NCBI GenBank assembly: GCA_033875255.1
Contig: JAWZSN010000004.1
Coordinates: 1 to 64,000 of the forward strand
Source of the DNA: Marinimicrococcus sp033875255
GTDB lineage: Bacteria > Pseudomonadota > Alphaproteobacteria > Geminicoccales > Geminicoccaceae
Direction: 5' to 3'
DNA length: 64,000 bases
This document shows, in pieces, positions 35,065 to 45,146 of this stretch (position 1 is its first letter; the number at the start of each line of letters is the position of its first letter). The translations under genes and the position numbers were made by a program. The notes under the pieces are model-generated. The model searched no databases, was not told where the DNA came from, and saw nothing but the letters and a program-made list of their open reading frames with translations.

Positions 35065-35706
35065 ATGTTTTCTGGCGAGTTTGCCGCAGAGCTCACGGCT
35101 CTGGTCACGGTGGTGCTGATCGACATCGTGCTGGCCGGCGACAATGCCGTGGTGGTCGGTGCTGCCGCCGCCGGTCTGCCGGCGCAGCAGCAGCGCCAGG
35201 TCATCTGGCTGGGCGCCGGGCTGGCGCTGGTGGCTCGCGTCGCCTTCGCGCTGGTGGCGACCCAGCTCCTCGACATCATCGGCCTGCTGCTGGCAGGCGG
35301 CCTGCTGCTTCTATGGGTCGGCTGGAAGATGTGGCGCGAGCTGCGTGCCCAGTCCGCCGCCGAGAAGGGCCAGCTTCCCTCCACCTTGCCCGGCATGGCC
35401 GACAGCAGGCCGATCGGGACCAAGACCTTCGCCTCGGCGGTCACCCAGGTGGCCATCGCCGACATCTCGATGTCGCTCGACAATGTCCTGGCGGTTGCCG
35501 GGGCGGCGCGCGAGCATCCCTGGATCATGATGTTCGGTCTCGCCCTCTCGATCGCCTTGATGGCGGTTGCCGCCGGCTACATCGCCAGGATCATCGACCG
35601 CCATCGCTGGATGGCCTATGTGGGCCTGCTCGTCATCCTGTGGGTGGCCCTCAAGATGATCTGGGACGGCGGGCAGGAGGTGTTCGTGGCGGTGGCGGCC
35701 CTCTAG
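35065..35706 (+). CDS. TerC-family membrane protein (YjbE type)
   Basis: An integral membrane protein of 213 residues from the ATG at 35065, with about seven hydrophobic helices. The family signatures VVLIDIVLAGDNAVVVG (about 15-31) and IADISMSLDNVLAVAGAA (about 131-148) carry the conserved Asp-Asn pairs thought to coordinate a metal. Family members are linked to manganese export or metal loading of secreted proteins. It is convergent with pckA across 41 bases. Confidence 0.92.
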   Translation: MFSGEFAAELTALVTVVLIDIVLAGDNAVVVGAAAAGLPAQQQRQVIWLGAGLALVARVAFALVATQLLDIIGLLLAGGLLLLWVGWKMWRELRAQSAAEKGQLPSTLPGMADSRPIGTKTFASAVTQVAIADISMSLDNVLAVAGAAREHPWIMMFGLALSIALMAVAAGYIARIIDRHRWMAYVGLLVILWVALKMIWDGGQEVFVAVAAL

Positions 35707-35747
35707 ACCGCCGCCCGCCAGACCGCCCCCGTCCGGCCCCTGACGCC

Positions 35748-37352
35748 TCAGCCGGCAGCGCGGATCGCCGCCGCCTTCGTCTCGGCATCCGCACCTGCCT
35801 CGAACTTCTTGAAGTTCTTCTCGAACAGCGCTGCCACCTCGCGGGCCGTGCGCTCGTAGGCTGCAACGTCGTCCCAGCACTCGCGGGGGTTGAGGATTCG
35901 CGGATCGACGCCCGCACAGCGCACCGGCACTTCCATGCCGAAGAGCGGATCGGTGCGGGTCTCGACCCTGGCCAGCGAGCCGTCGAGCGCTGCCTGGACC
36001 AACGCCCTCGTCGCTTCCAGCGGCATGCGCCGGCCGGTGCCGTGGGCGCCGCCGGTCCAGCCCGTGTTGACCAGCCAGCAACGCACCTCGTGGCGGCGCA
36101 TCAGCTCGCCGAGGAGGCGGGCGTAGACGGTCGGCCGGCGCGGCATGAACGGGGCCCCGAAGCAGGCCGAGAAGGTCGCCTGCGGCTCGGTGACGCCGCG
36201 CTCGGTTCCGGCGACCCGGGCGGTGTAGCCCGAGAGGAAGTGGTACATCGCCTGGCCCGGCGACAGGCGGCCGATCGGCGGCAGCACGCCGAACGCGTCG
36301 GCGGTCAGCATGACGATATCGCGGGGATGGCCGCCGCGGCCGTTCTCGCTGGCATTGGGGATGAAGGGCAGCGGGTAGGAGCTGCGGGTGTTCTCGGTGC
36401 GCGAGGCGCTGTCGAAGTCGGGCTCGCGGCTGTCGGGGTCGAGCACCACGTTCTCGAGGATCGTCCCGAACCGGTTGGAGGCCGCCCAGATCTCCGGCTC
36501 GGCCTCGGGATCGAGGCGGATCACCTTGGCATAGCAGCCGCCCTCGAAGTTGAAGACGCCGTGCTCGCCCCAGCCATGCTCGTCGTCGCCGATCAGGATC
36601 CGGTTGGGATCGGCCGAGAGGGTCGTCTTGCCGGTGCCCGAGAGGCCGAAGAACAGCGCCGTGCTGCCCGCTTTGTCCATGTTGGCCGAGCAGTGCATCG
36701 GCAGGACCCCGGCCTCGGGCAAGAGGAAGTTGAGGACCGTGAAGATCGACTTCTTGATCTCGCCCGCGTAGGCGGTGCCGCCGATCAGCACCAGGCGCTC
36801 CTTGAAGTCGAGGGCGATCACGGTGGACGAGCCGGTGCCGTCGCTGGCCGGCTCGGCGGCGAAGCTCGGAAGCTGCAGCACCGTCCAGTCGGGGGTGAAC
36901 CCGGCGAGCTTGGAGGGGGCAGGGCGGATGAACATGTTGCGGGCGAAAAGGCTGTGCCACGCCTGCTCGGTCACCACCCGCACGCTCAGCCGGTGCGCCG
37001 GGTCGGCGCCGGCATAGAGGTCCTGGACGAACAGCTCGCGGCCGGCCAGGTGCTCCAGCGCGCGGGCCTTGAGCGCGTCGAAGCGGCCCGGTGCCAGCGG
37101 CTTGTTGGTGCTCCAGTCGATCGCCTCGTGGATCGCCGGGTGGTCGACGACGTACTTGTCGCCGGGGGAGCGCCCCGTGAAGACGCCGGTGTCGGCGACC
37201 AGCGCGCCCGAGGCGCCCAGCTCCGCCTCGCCACGGCGCAAGGCCTCCGTCACGAGGGCTGCGGGCGCGAGGTTGCGCAGCAGCCGGCCCGGCCGGGCCC
37301 CGGCAAGTGCGGCATGGTCGAAGGCAAAGGCGGTAGTGGCGTCGTCGCTCAC
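35748..37352 (-). CDS. pckA: Phosphoenolpyruvate carboxykinase (ATP)
   Basis: Converts oxaloacetate and ATP to phosphoenolpyruvate in gluconeogenesis. It has 534 residues from the GTG at 37352, chosen because GAGAGGA precedes it and the family length fits; the open frame to 37487 adds unlike sequence. Signatures are TGRSPGDKYVV (59-69), the P-loop GLSGTGKTTLSADPNR (236-251), IGDDEHGWGEHGVFNFEGGCYAK, and TAFTG-like YTARVAGTERG..PQATFSACFGAPF near the C-terminal domain. Confidence 0.97.
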   Translation of the reverse strand: MSDDATTAFAFDHAALAGARPGRLLRNLAPAALVTEALRRGEAELGASGALVADTGVFTGRSPGDKYVVDHPAIHEAIDWSTNKPLAPGRFDALKARALEHLAGRELFVQDLYAGADPAHRLSVRVVTEQAWHSLFARNMFIRPAPSKLAGFTPDWTVLQLPSFAAEPASDGTGSSTVIALDFKERLVLIGGTAYAGEIKKSIFTVLNFLLPEAGVLPMHCSANMDKAGSTALFFGLSGTGKTTLSADPNRILIGDDEHGWGEHGVFNFEGGCYAKVIRLDPEAEPEIWAASNRFGTILENVVLDPDSREPDFDSASRTENTRSSYPLPFIPNASENGRGGHPRDIVMLTADAFGVLPPIGRLSPGQAMYHFLSGYTARVAGTERGVTEPQATFSACFGAPFMPRRPTVYARLLGELMRRHEVRCWLVNTGWTGGAHGTGRRMPLEATRALVQAALDGSLARVETRTDPLFGMEVPVRCAGVDPRILNPRECWDDVAAYERTAREVAALFEKNFKKFEAGADAETKAAAIRAAG

Positions 37353-37398
37353 GGGCTCGTCCTCTCGATGCAGCCGTTCTTGCACGGCCGGAGTCTCG

Positions 37399-38163
37399 TT
37401 ATCCGCGCGGCTGCGCGGCGTCCATTCCCCCATTGCGCTCCTCGATCTCCCGGCGCACCCGCCTGACCAGGCGCACCAGCTCGACACGGGCGCTCTCCGC
37501 GTCGCTCACCGGCCTGTCGAACTCGGCCCTGGCGACGTCCCTGCCGCGGCGCAGGTCGAGGCCTTCCGGATCGATCCCGGTCATCCGCCAGCCTTCGCCG
37601 GCGCGCCCGGCAAGCCGCGCGCAGAGCTGGACGGCATCCTGATGCTCCTCGTTCATGTGGGCCACGATCTCCTCCTCGGCCGCCACCAGTGCCTCGGGCA
37701 CGCCAGCCGGCAGCAGCTCGGGCCCTTCGACCCAGGTGATGCGCCCGAAGCCGGCCACCAGATGCGCGCGCTCGACCCTGACGCGGTAGAGGCGGAAGTC
37801 CTTGAACCCGGCGTAGAGCCGGGCATCGGGGTGGCGGGCGAGGTAGCGCGCCCGCGCGCGATCGGCCTCGACCGGCATGGCCCGGCCCTGGACGCTCGCC
37901 CGGGCGGCCGCGAGGGGGACCTCGGCCGCACCTGTGCCGTCGAACAGCAGCGAGACGCGGTCGTCGGCGGCGATGTTGCGGGCATGGTCGGCGAGGTCGG
38001 AGAGGAGCAGGAGCGGGCTACCGTCCTGGTCGAGCGCCACCATCGCCAGGGATACATAGGGGGCGGCCTGCTGCCGGCAGTGCAGCGTGCCGAGCGCCAC
38101 CATGTCGAGGCTGCGCATCAGCCTGCGAATGGTCCGGGCGGGTGTCTCGTCGTTCGTGGACAT
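37399..38163 (-). CDS. HugZ-like pyridoxamine-phosphate-oxidase-fold protein
   Basis: A protein of 254 residues from the ATG at 38163. The N-terminal split-barrel flavin-type domain (about 8-150) has RRLMRSLDMVALGTL, SLAMVALDQDGSPLLLLSDLADHARNI and RASVQGRAMPVEADRARARYLARHP; the C-terminal DUF2470 domain (about 165-250) has EEEIVAHMNEEHQDAVQLCARL. This two-domain layout is that of HugZ/HutZ proteins, some of which bind and degrade heme. No heme-uptake gene is near, so the substrate is open. It is 46 bases upstream of the pckA start on the same strand. Confidence 0.85.
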   Translation of the reverse strand: MSTNDETPARTIRRLMRSLDMVALGTLHCRQQAAPYVSLAMVALDQDGSPLLLLSDLADHARNIAADDRVSLLFDGTGAAEVPLAAARASVQGRAMPVEADRARARYLARHPDARLYAGFKDFRLYRVRVERAHLVAGFGRITWVEGPELLPAGVPEALVAAEEEIVAHMNEEHQDAVQLCARLAGRAGEGWRMTGIDPEGLDLRRGRDVARAEFDRPVSDAESARVELVRLVRRVRREIEERNGGMDAAQPRG

Positions 38164-38294
38164 GGCATGGCTCACAATGGCTGGTGCCCCGGGCACGTCA
38201 AGCATCGCGGAGCGGCGGCTTGCCATCGGGCAGCCGGAGCCCTTATGTAGCGCGCCTGCCGCACCGGCGCGGCAGACTTCCTTCGGAGGATCCG

Positions 38295-39350
38295 TTGGCA
38301 TTGCTGGCGCTAGCGCCCGATCGCGATCCGGCGGCGGAGATCGCCTATGCCGCCGCTCCGCCGGAGCAGGATCACCCGGTCGAGCTCGTCGAGGGCATCT
38401 GGTGGCTGCGCACGCGGCTGCCGTTCGCCCTCGACCATATCAACATCTGGCTGCTCGATGACGGCGACAGCTGGACGGTGATCGACACCGGCTATGGCGA
38501 CGAGGCCACGAGGGCCTTGTGGGACCGGATGCTGGCGGGGCCGCTCGCCGGCAAGCCGGTGGCACGGGTTCTCGTGACCCACTTCCACCCCGACCATCTG
38601 GGCTGCGGGGGGTATCTTTGCGCCCGCACCGATGCGCCGCTTTTGATGAGCCGCACCGAATGGCTCATGGGGCGGATGCTCTCGCTCGACGATAGCGGCC
38701 TGTTCGTCGCCGCCGGCGAGCGGTTCGACCGCCGGGCCGGGCTGCCCGAGGAGATCGTCGGGCAGCGCCGCGAGCGCGGCAATCTCTACCGGCGCGGCGT
38801 GCGCGACGTGCCGGCACCCGTGCAGCGTCTGCGCGCGGGCAGCGAGATCCTCGCCGCCGGCTCGCGCTGGCGGGTCATTATCGGCGAGGGCCATGCGCCC
38901 GAGCAGGTCACGCTGTTCTGCGAGGAGCGCAACATCCTGATCGGCGCCGACCAGATCCTGCCGCGCATCACGCCGGTGGTGGGGGTCTGGCCGATGACCC
39001 CCGAGAACGACCCCCTGGGTGACTTCGTGACGTCGCTCGGCCGGTTCGTGGTCCTGCCCGAGGACTGTCTCGTGCTGCCCTCGCACGAGCGGCCCTATTA
39101 CGGCCTGCGGCCGCGTATCGGCGATCTCCGCCGGCATCACGAGGAGCGCCTCGGCCGCACGCTGGAGCTGTGCGCCGAGCCGGCCACGGCGCTCGAGGTG
39201 ACCAAGGGGCTCTTCACCCGCCCGCTCGACCTGCAGCAGCTGGGCTTCGCGATCGCCGAGGGGCTCGCCCACCTCCATGCGCTCCTCCACCAGGGGCGCG
39301 TCGAGCGGTGGACCGCCGAGGACGGGGCCGACCGCTTCCGCACGCTTTGA
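38295..39350 (+). CDS. Metallo-beta-lactamase-fold hydrolase
   Basis: A protein of 351 residues from a TTG at 38295 preceded by GGAGGA four bases upstream; the TTG at 38301 is an alternative. The zinc motif is THFHPDHLGC (HxHxDH), with NIWLLDDGDSWTVIDTGYGD before it, GEGHAPEQVTLFCEERNILIGADQILPRI in the second half and a C-terminal winged-helix-like segment (about 285-345, HHEERLGRTLELCAEPATALEV). The layout matches the LACTB2/YqgX-like MBL hydrolases with a C-terminal extension. The substrate is unknown. It is convergent with alaX, with only three bases between stops. Confidence 0.88.
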   Translation: MALLALAPDRDPAAEIAYAAAPPEQDHPVELVEGIWWLRTRLPFALDHINIWLLDDGDSWTVIDTGYGDEATRALWDRMLAGPLAGKPVARVLVTHFHPDHLGCGGYLCARTDAPLLMSRTEWLMGRMLSLDDSGLFVAAGERFDRRAGLPEEIVGQRRERGNLYRRGVRDVPAPVQRLRAGSEILAAGSRWRVIIGEGHAPEQVTLFCEERNILIGADQILPRITPVVGVWPMTPENDPLGDFVTSLGRFVVLPEDCLVLPSHERPYYGLRPRIGDLRRHHEERLGRTLELCAEPATALEVTKGLFTRPLDLQQLGFAIAEGLAHLHALLHQGRVERWTAEDGADRFRTL

Positions 39351-39353
39351 GGC

Positions 39354-40067
39354 TCACGCTGCGAGCATCACCACGACGCGCCGGTTCATCCGGCCCTTCT
39401 TCTCGATCTTCGCTACCGTGACGGGACCGATCTCCGCGGTGCTGCGGACATGCGTCCCGCAGCAGGCCTGGAGATCGACGCCCTCGATCCCGATCAGCCG
39501 GATCCGGCCATGCCCGCGCGGCGGCTGGACCGACAGCGTGCGCACCAGCTCGGGCCGGCGGTCCAGCTCGTCCTCCTCGATCCAGCGCGCGGTCACCGGC
39601 CGCGCCTCGCCGACCCAGGCGGCGAGCTGCGCCTCGATCGTCTCCTTCTCCAGCAGCGGCTCGGGAATGTCGAAGTCGAGCCGTCCCTTGAGCTCGCCCA
39701 CCGAGCCGCCGGTGACGACGCCGTCCACGGCGCGGCACAGAAGGTGGAGGCAGGTGTGGGTGCGCATGTGGCGGTAGCGCCGGTCCCAGTCGATCACCGC
39801 CTCGACCGGGGTGCCGGGCGCGGGCAGGGCGGCATCATCGGCGGGCAGATGGAGCACCGAGCCGGGCTCCTCGCCCTTGCGGGCCTCGCGCACGGCGAGG
39901 CTCGATCCGTCCTCCAGCAGGAGGACGCCGCTGTCGCCCGGCTGGCCGCCGCCTGTCGGATAGAAGACGGTGCGGTCGAGAACGATCCCGTCCGGGCCGG
40001 CACGGAGCACGCGCGCCTCGCAGCGGCGCAGATAGGCGTCCTCGCGGTACAGGGGCTGGGTCTTCAC
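39354..40067 (-). CDS. alaX: Alanyl-tRNA editing protein AlaX
   Basis: A free-standing editing domain that hydrolyses Ser- or Gly-mischarged tRNA-Ala. It has 237 residues from the GTG at 40067, preceded by GGGAGG. The zinc-binding motifs are HTCLH (HxxxH) and the C..H of ACCGTHV, and the substrate-pocket sequence TVFYPTGGGQPGD is present. It is longer than the minimal AlaX and includes the beta-barrel part of AlaRS (about 1-90). It is divergent from the potA-like gene. Confidence 0.93.
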   Translation of the reverse strand: MKTQPLYREDAYLRRCEARVLRAGPDGIVLDRTVFYPTGGGQPGDSGVLLLEDGSSLAVREARKGEEPGSVLHLPADDAALPAPGTPVEAVIDWDRRYRHMRTHTCLHLLCRAVDGVVTGGSVGELKGRLDFDIPEPLLEKETIEAQLAAWVGEARPVTARWIEEDELDRRPELVRTLSVQPPRGHGRIRLIGIEGVDLQACCGTHVRSTAEIGPVTVAKIEKKGRMNRRVVVMLAA

Positions 40068-40180
40068 ATGGCCTCCCGGCGGCTCGGCGCGTCCGCCACG
40101 TTTACAGCTTGCAACGGCTTCTCTACTAAGCAGCCTGCAGCCGCGGCGGCGTGGCGGCAAGCATCGGGACGGGGAGTTTC

Positions 40181-41272
<1,092 letters not shown>

Positions 41273-41401
41273 AGCCGCCCGGCGTTACGCGGGAGCCACG
41301 GGCCGGGCGACCCGCGACGCGTCCTCAAGAGCCCGCTTGCCGACGACGATCAGACGACGAGAGCCGCGCGCTGCGCCGCGCGCGGCCTCGCCCTCACGGC
41401 A
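41273..41401. other. Convergent intergenic region with GC hairpin
   Basis: GCCGCGCG and CGCGCGCGGC (within 41363-41388) can form a stem after the potA-like stop and after the dehydrogenase stop on the other strand. The GAGAGCCGCGCGCTGCGCC sequence resembles the REP-like motif in part. It may help termination from both sides; there is no T-run. Confidence 0.35.
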
Positions 41402-42136
41402 TCAAAAGACGTCCTGGCCGCCATTCACCGGGATCTCCGCGCCGGTGATGTAGGAGGCCTGCTCGCTGCACAGATAGTAGATCACCGAGGAGACCTCGTC
41501 GGGCGAGCCCAGGCGGCGCATCGGGATGCGCTCGACCATGTCCTCGGTGCCGGGCGAGAGGATGGCGGTGTTGATCTCGCCGGGGCACACCGCGTTGGCG
41601 CGGATGCCGAGATGGGCCAGATCGGCCGCCAGCTCGCGGGTCAGCGCGGTCAGTGCCGCCTTGGAGGTGCTGTAGGCGCTGCCGGCGAAGGGATGGACGC
41701 GATGGCCGGCGATGGAGGTGATGTTGACGACCGCTCCCTTGCTCTCGGCCAGCAGCGGCGCACAGGCCCGGCTGAAGAACACCGGAGCGAAGAAATTGAT
41801 CGCATAGACCCGCTTCCACACCTCCATGTCGCCGTCGAGGCAGCCGAGCCGCTTGCCGTTCTCGTCCTTGGGCGAGTAGCCGGCATTGTTGACCAGCGCG
41901 TGCAGCGGCTGGTCGCCCAGGATCCGGCGAAGCTCGACCATCGCCTCGGGCAGTCGCTCGCCGTCGGAAAGATCCAGGGTGATGTGGGCGTGCCGCTCGT
42001 TGCGCGGGCATTGCGGCGGCACCGCCTCGCGCGAGCAGGTGATGGCGCTCCAGCCATGACGGACGAAGTAGGCCGCGGTGGCATGCCCGATGCCACGGCT
42101 GGCGCCGGTGATGAAGACCGTCTTGCGCTCGCTCAT
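41402..42136 (-). CDS. Short-chain dehydrogenase/reductase
   Basis: An NAD(P)-dependent Rossmann-fold oxidoreductase of 244 residues from the ATG at 42136. The cofactor motif is TGASRGIGHA (10-19), then LVNNAGYSP (NNAG), the catalytic Ser of NITSIAG, the YSTSK Tyr-Lys pair, and GEINTAIL after it. The C-terminus SYITGAEIPVNGGQDVF is family-typical. The substrate is not inferable. It is 67 bases after pdxH on the same strand. Confidence 0.93.
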   Translation of the reverse strand: MSERKTVFITGASRGIGHATAAYFVRHGWSAITCSREAVPPQCPRNERHAHITLDLSDGERLPEAMVELRRILGDQPLHALVNNAGYSPKDENGKRLGCLDGDMEVWKRVYAINFFAPVFFSRACAPLLAESKGAVVNITSIAGHRVHPFAGSAYSTSKAALTALTRELAADLAHLGIRANAVCPGEINTAILSPGTEDMVERIPMRRLGSPDEVSSVIYYLCSEQASYITGAEIPVNGGQDVF

Positions 42137-42203
42137 GCGTCGCCTCGAAGGAAGGAAACCGTGGAGGGAAGTAGGCGCGGCAAGGCGTTCGCGCAAGCCC
42201 GCC

Positions 42204-42839
42204 TCAAGGCGCCAGCCGCTCGATGCGCCAGCTCTCGCCGGTGCGGCGATAGGCTAGCCGGTCGTGCAGGCGGCTGGGCCGTCCCTGCCAGAATTCGAAC
42301 AGCTCGGGCAGCAGGCGAAAGCCGCTCCAGTGCGCCGGCCGCGGCACCTCGTCGGGATAGTGCAGGCGGAGCTCCGCCTCGCGCGCCTCGAGGGCCTCGC
42401 GCGAGGCGATCGGGCGGCTCTGCGGCGAGGCCAGGGCGCCGATTCGGCTGCCGTGGGGGCGCGAGGCGAAATAGGCGTCGGCCTCGGCGGCACTGACGGG
42501 CTCGACCGGGCCCTCGACGCGGACCTGGCGGTGCAGCCTGTCCCACCAGAACAGCAGGGCGGCGTGCGGGTTGGCCGCGAGCTCGCCGCCCTTGCGGCTC
42601 TCGAGATTGGTGAAGAAGGTCAGGCCGCGCTGGTCCAGCTCCTTGAGCAGCACCATGCGCACGGCGGGCCGGCCGGCAGCGTCGGCGGTAGCCAGGGCCA
42701 TCGCGTTGGGCTCGACGATCTCGGCCGCCAGCGCCTCCGAGAACCACTGCCTGAACTGCACGAACGGGTCGGCCGCCGCATCGCTCTCGAGGAGCGTCGC
42801 CCTGTCGTAGTTGACCCTCATGTCCGCCGGTCTGCTCAT
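42204..42839 (-). CDS. pdxH: Pyridoxamine 5'-phosphate oxidase
   Basis: An FMN-dependent oxidase that makes pyridoxal 5'-phosphate from the pyridoxine or pyridoxamine phosphate. It has 211 residues. N-terminal MRVNYDRATLLESDAAADPF, AVRMVLLKELDQRGLTFFTNLES (FMN site), FWWDRLHRQVRVEGPVEPVS and the C-terminal dimerisation segment HWSGFRLLPELFEFWQGRPSRLHDR are all present. It is divergent from pdxY, so both PLP-salvage steps share one control region (42840-42958). Confidence 0.97.
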   Translation of the reverse strand: MSRPADMRVNYDRATLLESDAAADPFVQFRQWFSEALAAEIVEPNAMALATADAAGRPAVRMVLLKELDQRGLTFFTNLESRKGGELAANPHAALLFWWDRLHRQVRVEGPVEPVSAAEADAYFASRPHGSRIGALASPQSRPIASREALEAREAELRLHYPDEVPRPAHWSGFRLLPELFEFWQGRPSRLHDRLAYRRTGESWRIERLAP

Positions 42840-42958
42840 CGGTCCCTCCGTCGATTGGCTCCCTTCCTAGCGGGCCGGGTGGGACTGGCAAGAGCCGCCG
42901 CGAGGGGCTTTCACGGGGCCATCGCATGGTTGGTCAGCGCAAGAAGGCCCGATCCCCA

Positions 42959-43813
42959 ATGTTCGAAGGCATCCTCTCCATCCAGTCGGCCGTGGCCTAC
43001 GGCCATGTCGGCAACAGCGCCGCGGCCTTTCCCCTGCAGCGGCTGGGCTTCGAGGTGTGGCCGGTCAACACGGTGCTGTTCAGCAACCATACCGGCTATG
43101 GCGCCTGGCGCGGCCACGGGGTGGCGCTGGAGGAGATCGAGGAGATCGTGCGCGGGGTCGAGGAGCGTGGCGCCTTCCCGCGCTGCCGGGCCGTGCTGAG
43201 CGGCTATCTGGGCACCGCCGAGCTGGGCCGGGCAGTGCTCGACACGGTAGCCGCGGTGCGCCGCGAGCGCCCCGACGCGCTCTATGCCTGCGATCCCGTG
43301 ATGGGCGACGAGGGGCGCGGCTTCTTCGTGCGGCCGGGTCTGCCGGAGTTCTTCAGGGACCACGCCGTCCCTGCCGCCGACATCGTCACGCCCAACCAGT
43401 TCGAGCTAGCCTGGCTCGCGGCGATGGAGATCGCCTCGGTAGAGGACGCGCTCGAGGCCACCGCCAGGGTTCGCCGCATGGGCCCGAAGCTGGTGGCGTG
43501 CACCAGCCTGGTGCTGCCCGGGCGCGAGAACGAGCTGGCGATCGTGCTCGACACGCCCGAGGGTGCGTGGGCCGTGTGGACGCCCCGGCTGCCGGTCGAG
43601 CTGAGCGGTACCGGCGACGTCTTCATGTCGCTGTTGCTGGGCAATTTCCTCAAGACCGGCCGGCCGGACCTGGCGCTCGAGGCTGCCGGGTCCGCCATGT
43701 TCGGGCTGGTCGAGGCCACCTGGCGGGCGAAGTCCCGCGAGCTGGTGCTGATCGCCGCCCAGGACGAGCTGGTGGCGCCGCGCCAGCGGTTCGGCGCCCA
43801 CCGGCTGCGCTGA
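42959..43813 (+). CDS. pdxY: Pyridoxal kinase PdxY
   Basis: A ribokinase-fold enzyme that phosphorylates pyridoxal. It has 284 residues from the ATG at 42959 (MFEGILSIQSAVAYGHVGNSAA). The anion-hole/ATP motif is LSGTGDVFMSLLLG with the catalytic Asp, and CDPVMGDEGRGFFV and VTPNQFELAWLAAM are the other kinase signatures. The lid contains VNTVLFSNHTGYG. An upstream GTG/ATG at 42926 would add 11 basic residues and is less likely. Confidence 0.95.
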   Translation: MFEGILSIQSAVAYGHVGNSAAAFPLQRLGFEVWPVNTVLFSNHTGYGAWRGHGVALEEIEEIVRGVEERGAFPRCRAVLSGYLGTAELGRAVLDTVAAVRRERPDALYACDPVMGDEGRGFFVRPGLPEFFRDHAVPAADIVTPNQFELAWLAAMEIASVEDALEATARVRRMGPKLVACTSLVLPGRENELAIVLDTPEGAWAVWTPRLPVELSGTGDVFMSLLLGNFLKTGRPDLALEAAGSAMFGLVEATWRAKSRELVLIAAQDELVAPRQRFGAHRLR

Positions 43814-43841
43814 GAGGCAGGAGGGCTGGGGAAGGCGTCCC

Positions 43842-44993
43842 TTAGCCCTCCTCCTCGAGCTCGATCACCACGGGCTTGCGCTTCTCCACGGTGAGCGCCA
43901 GCCGGCCCTGCTTGAGGGCCAGCGCCTGCTCGCCGAAGATCGCCCGGCGCCAGCCCTTGAGCGCCGGCACGTCGGCCTCGTCGTCCAGGGCGATGGCCTC
44001 GAGGTCGCTGCTGGTGGCGACCAGCCGCTGGGCCACCTCGGCCTCCTCGCAGCGCAGCTTGAGGAGCACGCGCAGGAGATCCATGAGCGGGCCCAGGCCG
44101 CGCGGCGCCACGCTGGGCGGCGGCAGGCGGGGCAGCTCGTCGGCCGGCCGGGCCAGCGCCTCCTCGATCGCCGTCACCACCTGGCGGGCGCTCTCGCGGT
44201 CGAGATTGACCCGCTCGTGGCCGCGCAGCTCGTCGAGGCTGCCGGGCTTGTGGGCGGCGACCTCCAGGAGGATATCGTCGCGCAGCACCCGGTTCCTGGG
44301 CAGATCGCGGCTCTGCGCGGCGCGCTCGCGCCAGGCCGCCAGCGCCTGCACCACGGCCAGAAAGCGCGGATCGCGCGAGCGGATCTTGAGGCGGCGCCAG
44401 GACTCCTCCGGCGGCTGCTCGAACAGCTCCGGATCGCACAAGGCCTGCATCTCGGCCTCGACCCAGGCAAGGCGGCCGGCCTTCTCGATGCGGGCGCGCA
44501 GCTTCTCGTAGATCACCCGCAGATGGGTGACGTCGGAGATGGCGTAGTGGAGCTGGGCGTCGCTCAGCGGCCGCTTGGACCAGTCGGTGAAGCGCGAGCT
44601 CTTGTCGAGCTGGGCCTTGGCCATCTTGTTGACCAGGGTCTCGTAGCCGACCTCCTCGCCGAAGCCGCACACCATGGCGGCGATCTGCGTGTCGAACAGC
44701 GGCTGCGGCGCCCGGCCGGTGAGCCGCCAGAAGATCTCGGCGTCCTGGCGGGCGGCGTGGAACACCTTGACGACCGCGGGATCGTCCATGAGCGCCAGGG
44801 CAGGGGCGAGGTCGAGCCCGGGGGCCAGCGGGTCGACCGCCACCGCGTCGGTCTTGCCGGCGAGCTGCAGCAGGCAGAGCTTGGGCCAGTAGGTGCGGTC
44901 GCGCTGGAACTCGGTGTCGACCGTGACATAGGGCTCGGCGCGGAGCCGCCCGCAGACCTGCTCGAGCTCGGCGGTGGTGGTAATCAGGCGCAT
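43842..44993 (-). CDS. rnd: Ribonuclease D
   Basis: A 3'-5' exoribonuclease that trims tRNA 3' ends. It has 383 residues. The DEDD exonuclease motifs are VTVDTEFQRDRTY (Exo I), VKVFHAARQDAEIF (Exo II) and LHYAISDVTHLRVIYEKL (Exo III). An HRDC domain follows (about 210-285, LAAWRERAAQSRDLPRNRVLRDD), then a second HRDC-like part and the acidic tail EEEG. It is convergent with pdxY and divergent from aspS. Confidence 0.96.
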   Translation of the reverse strand: MRLITTTAELEQVCGRLRAEPYVTVDTEFQRDRTYWPKLCLLQLAGKTDAVAVDPLAPGLDLAPALALMDDPAVVKVFHAARQDAEIFWRLTGRAPQPLFDTQIAAMVCGFGEEVGYETLVNKMAKAQLDKSSRFTDWSKRPLSDAQLHYAISDVTHLRVIYEKLRARIEKAGRLAWVEAEMQALCDPELFEQPPEESWRRLKIRSRDPRFLAVVQALAAWRERAAQSRDLPRNRVLRDDILLEVAAHKPGSLDELRGHERVNLDRESARQVVTAIEEALARPADELPRLPPPSVAPRGLGPLMDLLRVLLKLRCEEAEVAQRLVATSSDLEAIALDDEADVPALKGWRRAIFGEQALALKQGRLALTVEKRKPVVIELEEEG

Positions 44994-45146
44994 GCAGGCA
45001 AAATCCGGGGCTTGCGGGGGCGGGAAACGTGCAGAAGGCGGGTTGCGGCAGGCGGGTCGCTTGACAGAGCGGGCGGGCTTATGACCTTTTCCCGCGGGTC
45101 TGCGACGGCCGGCCGCCGCGCGGTCTGTTCAGCTATGAGATCGAGC
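44994..45146. promoter_or_regulatory. Divergent promoter region rnd / aspS
   Basis: A 153-bp gap between divergent genes. No box pair stands out. The Met at 45135 lies in frame with aspS four codons before the chosen start and could extend it. Confidence 0.3.
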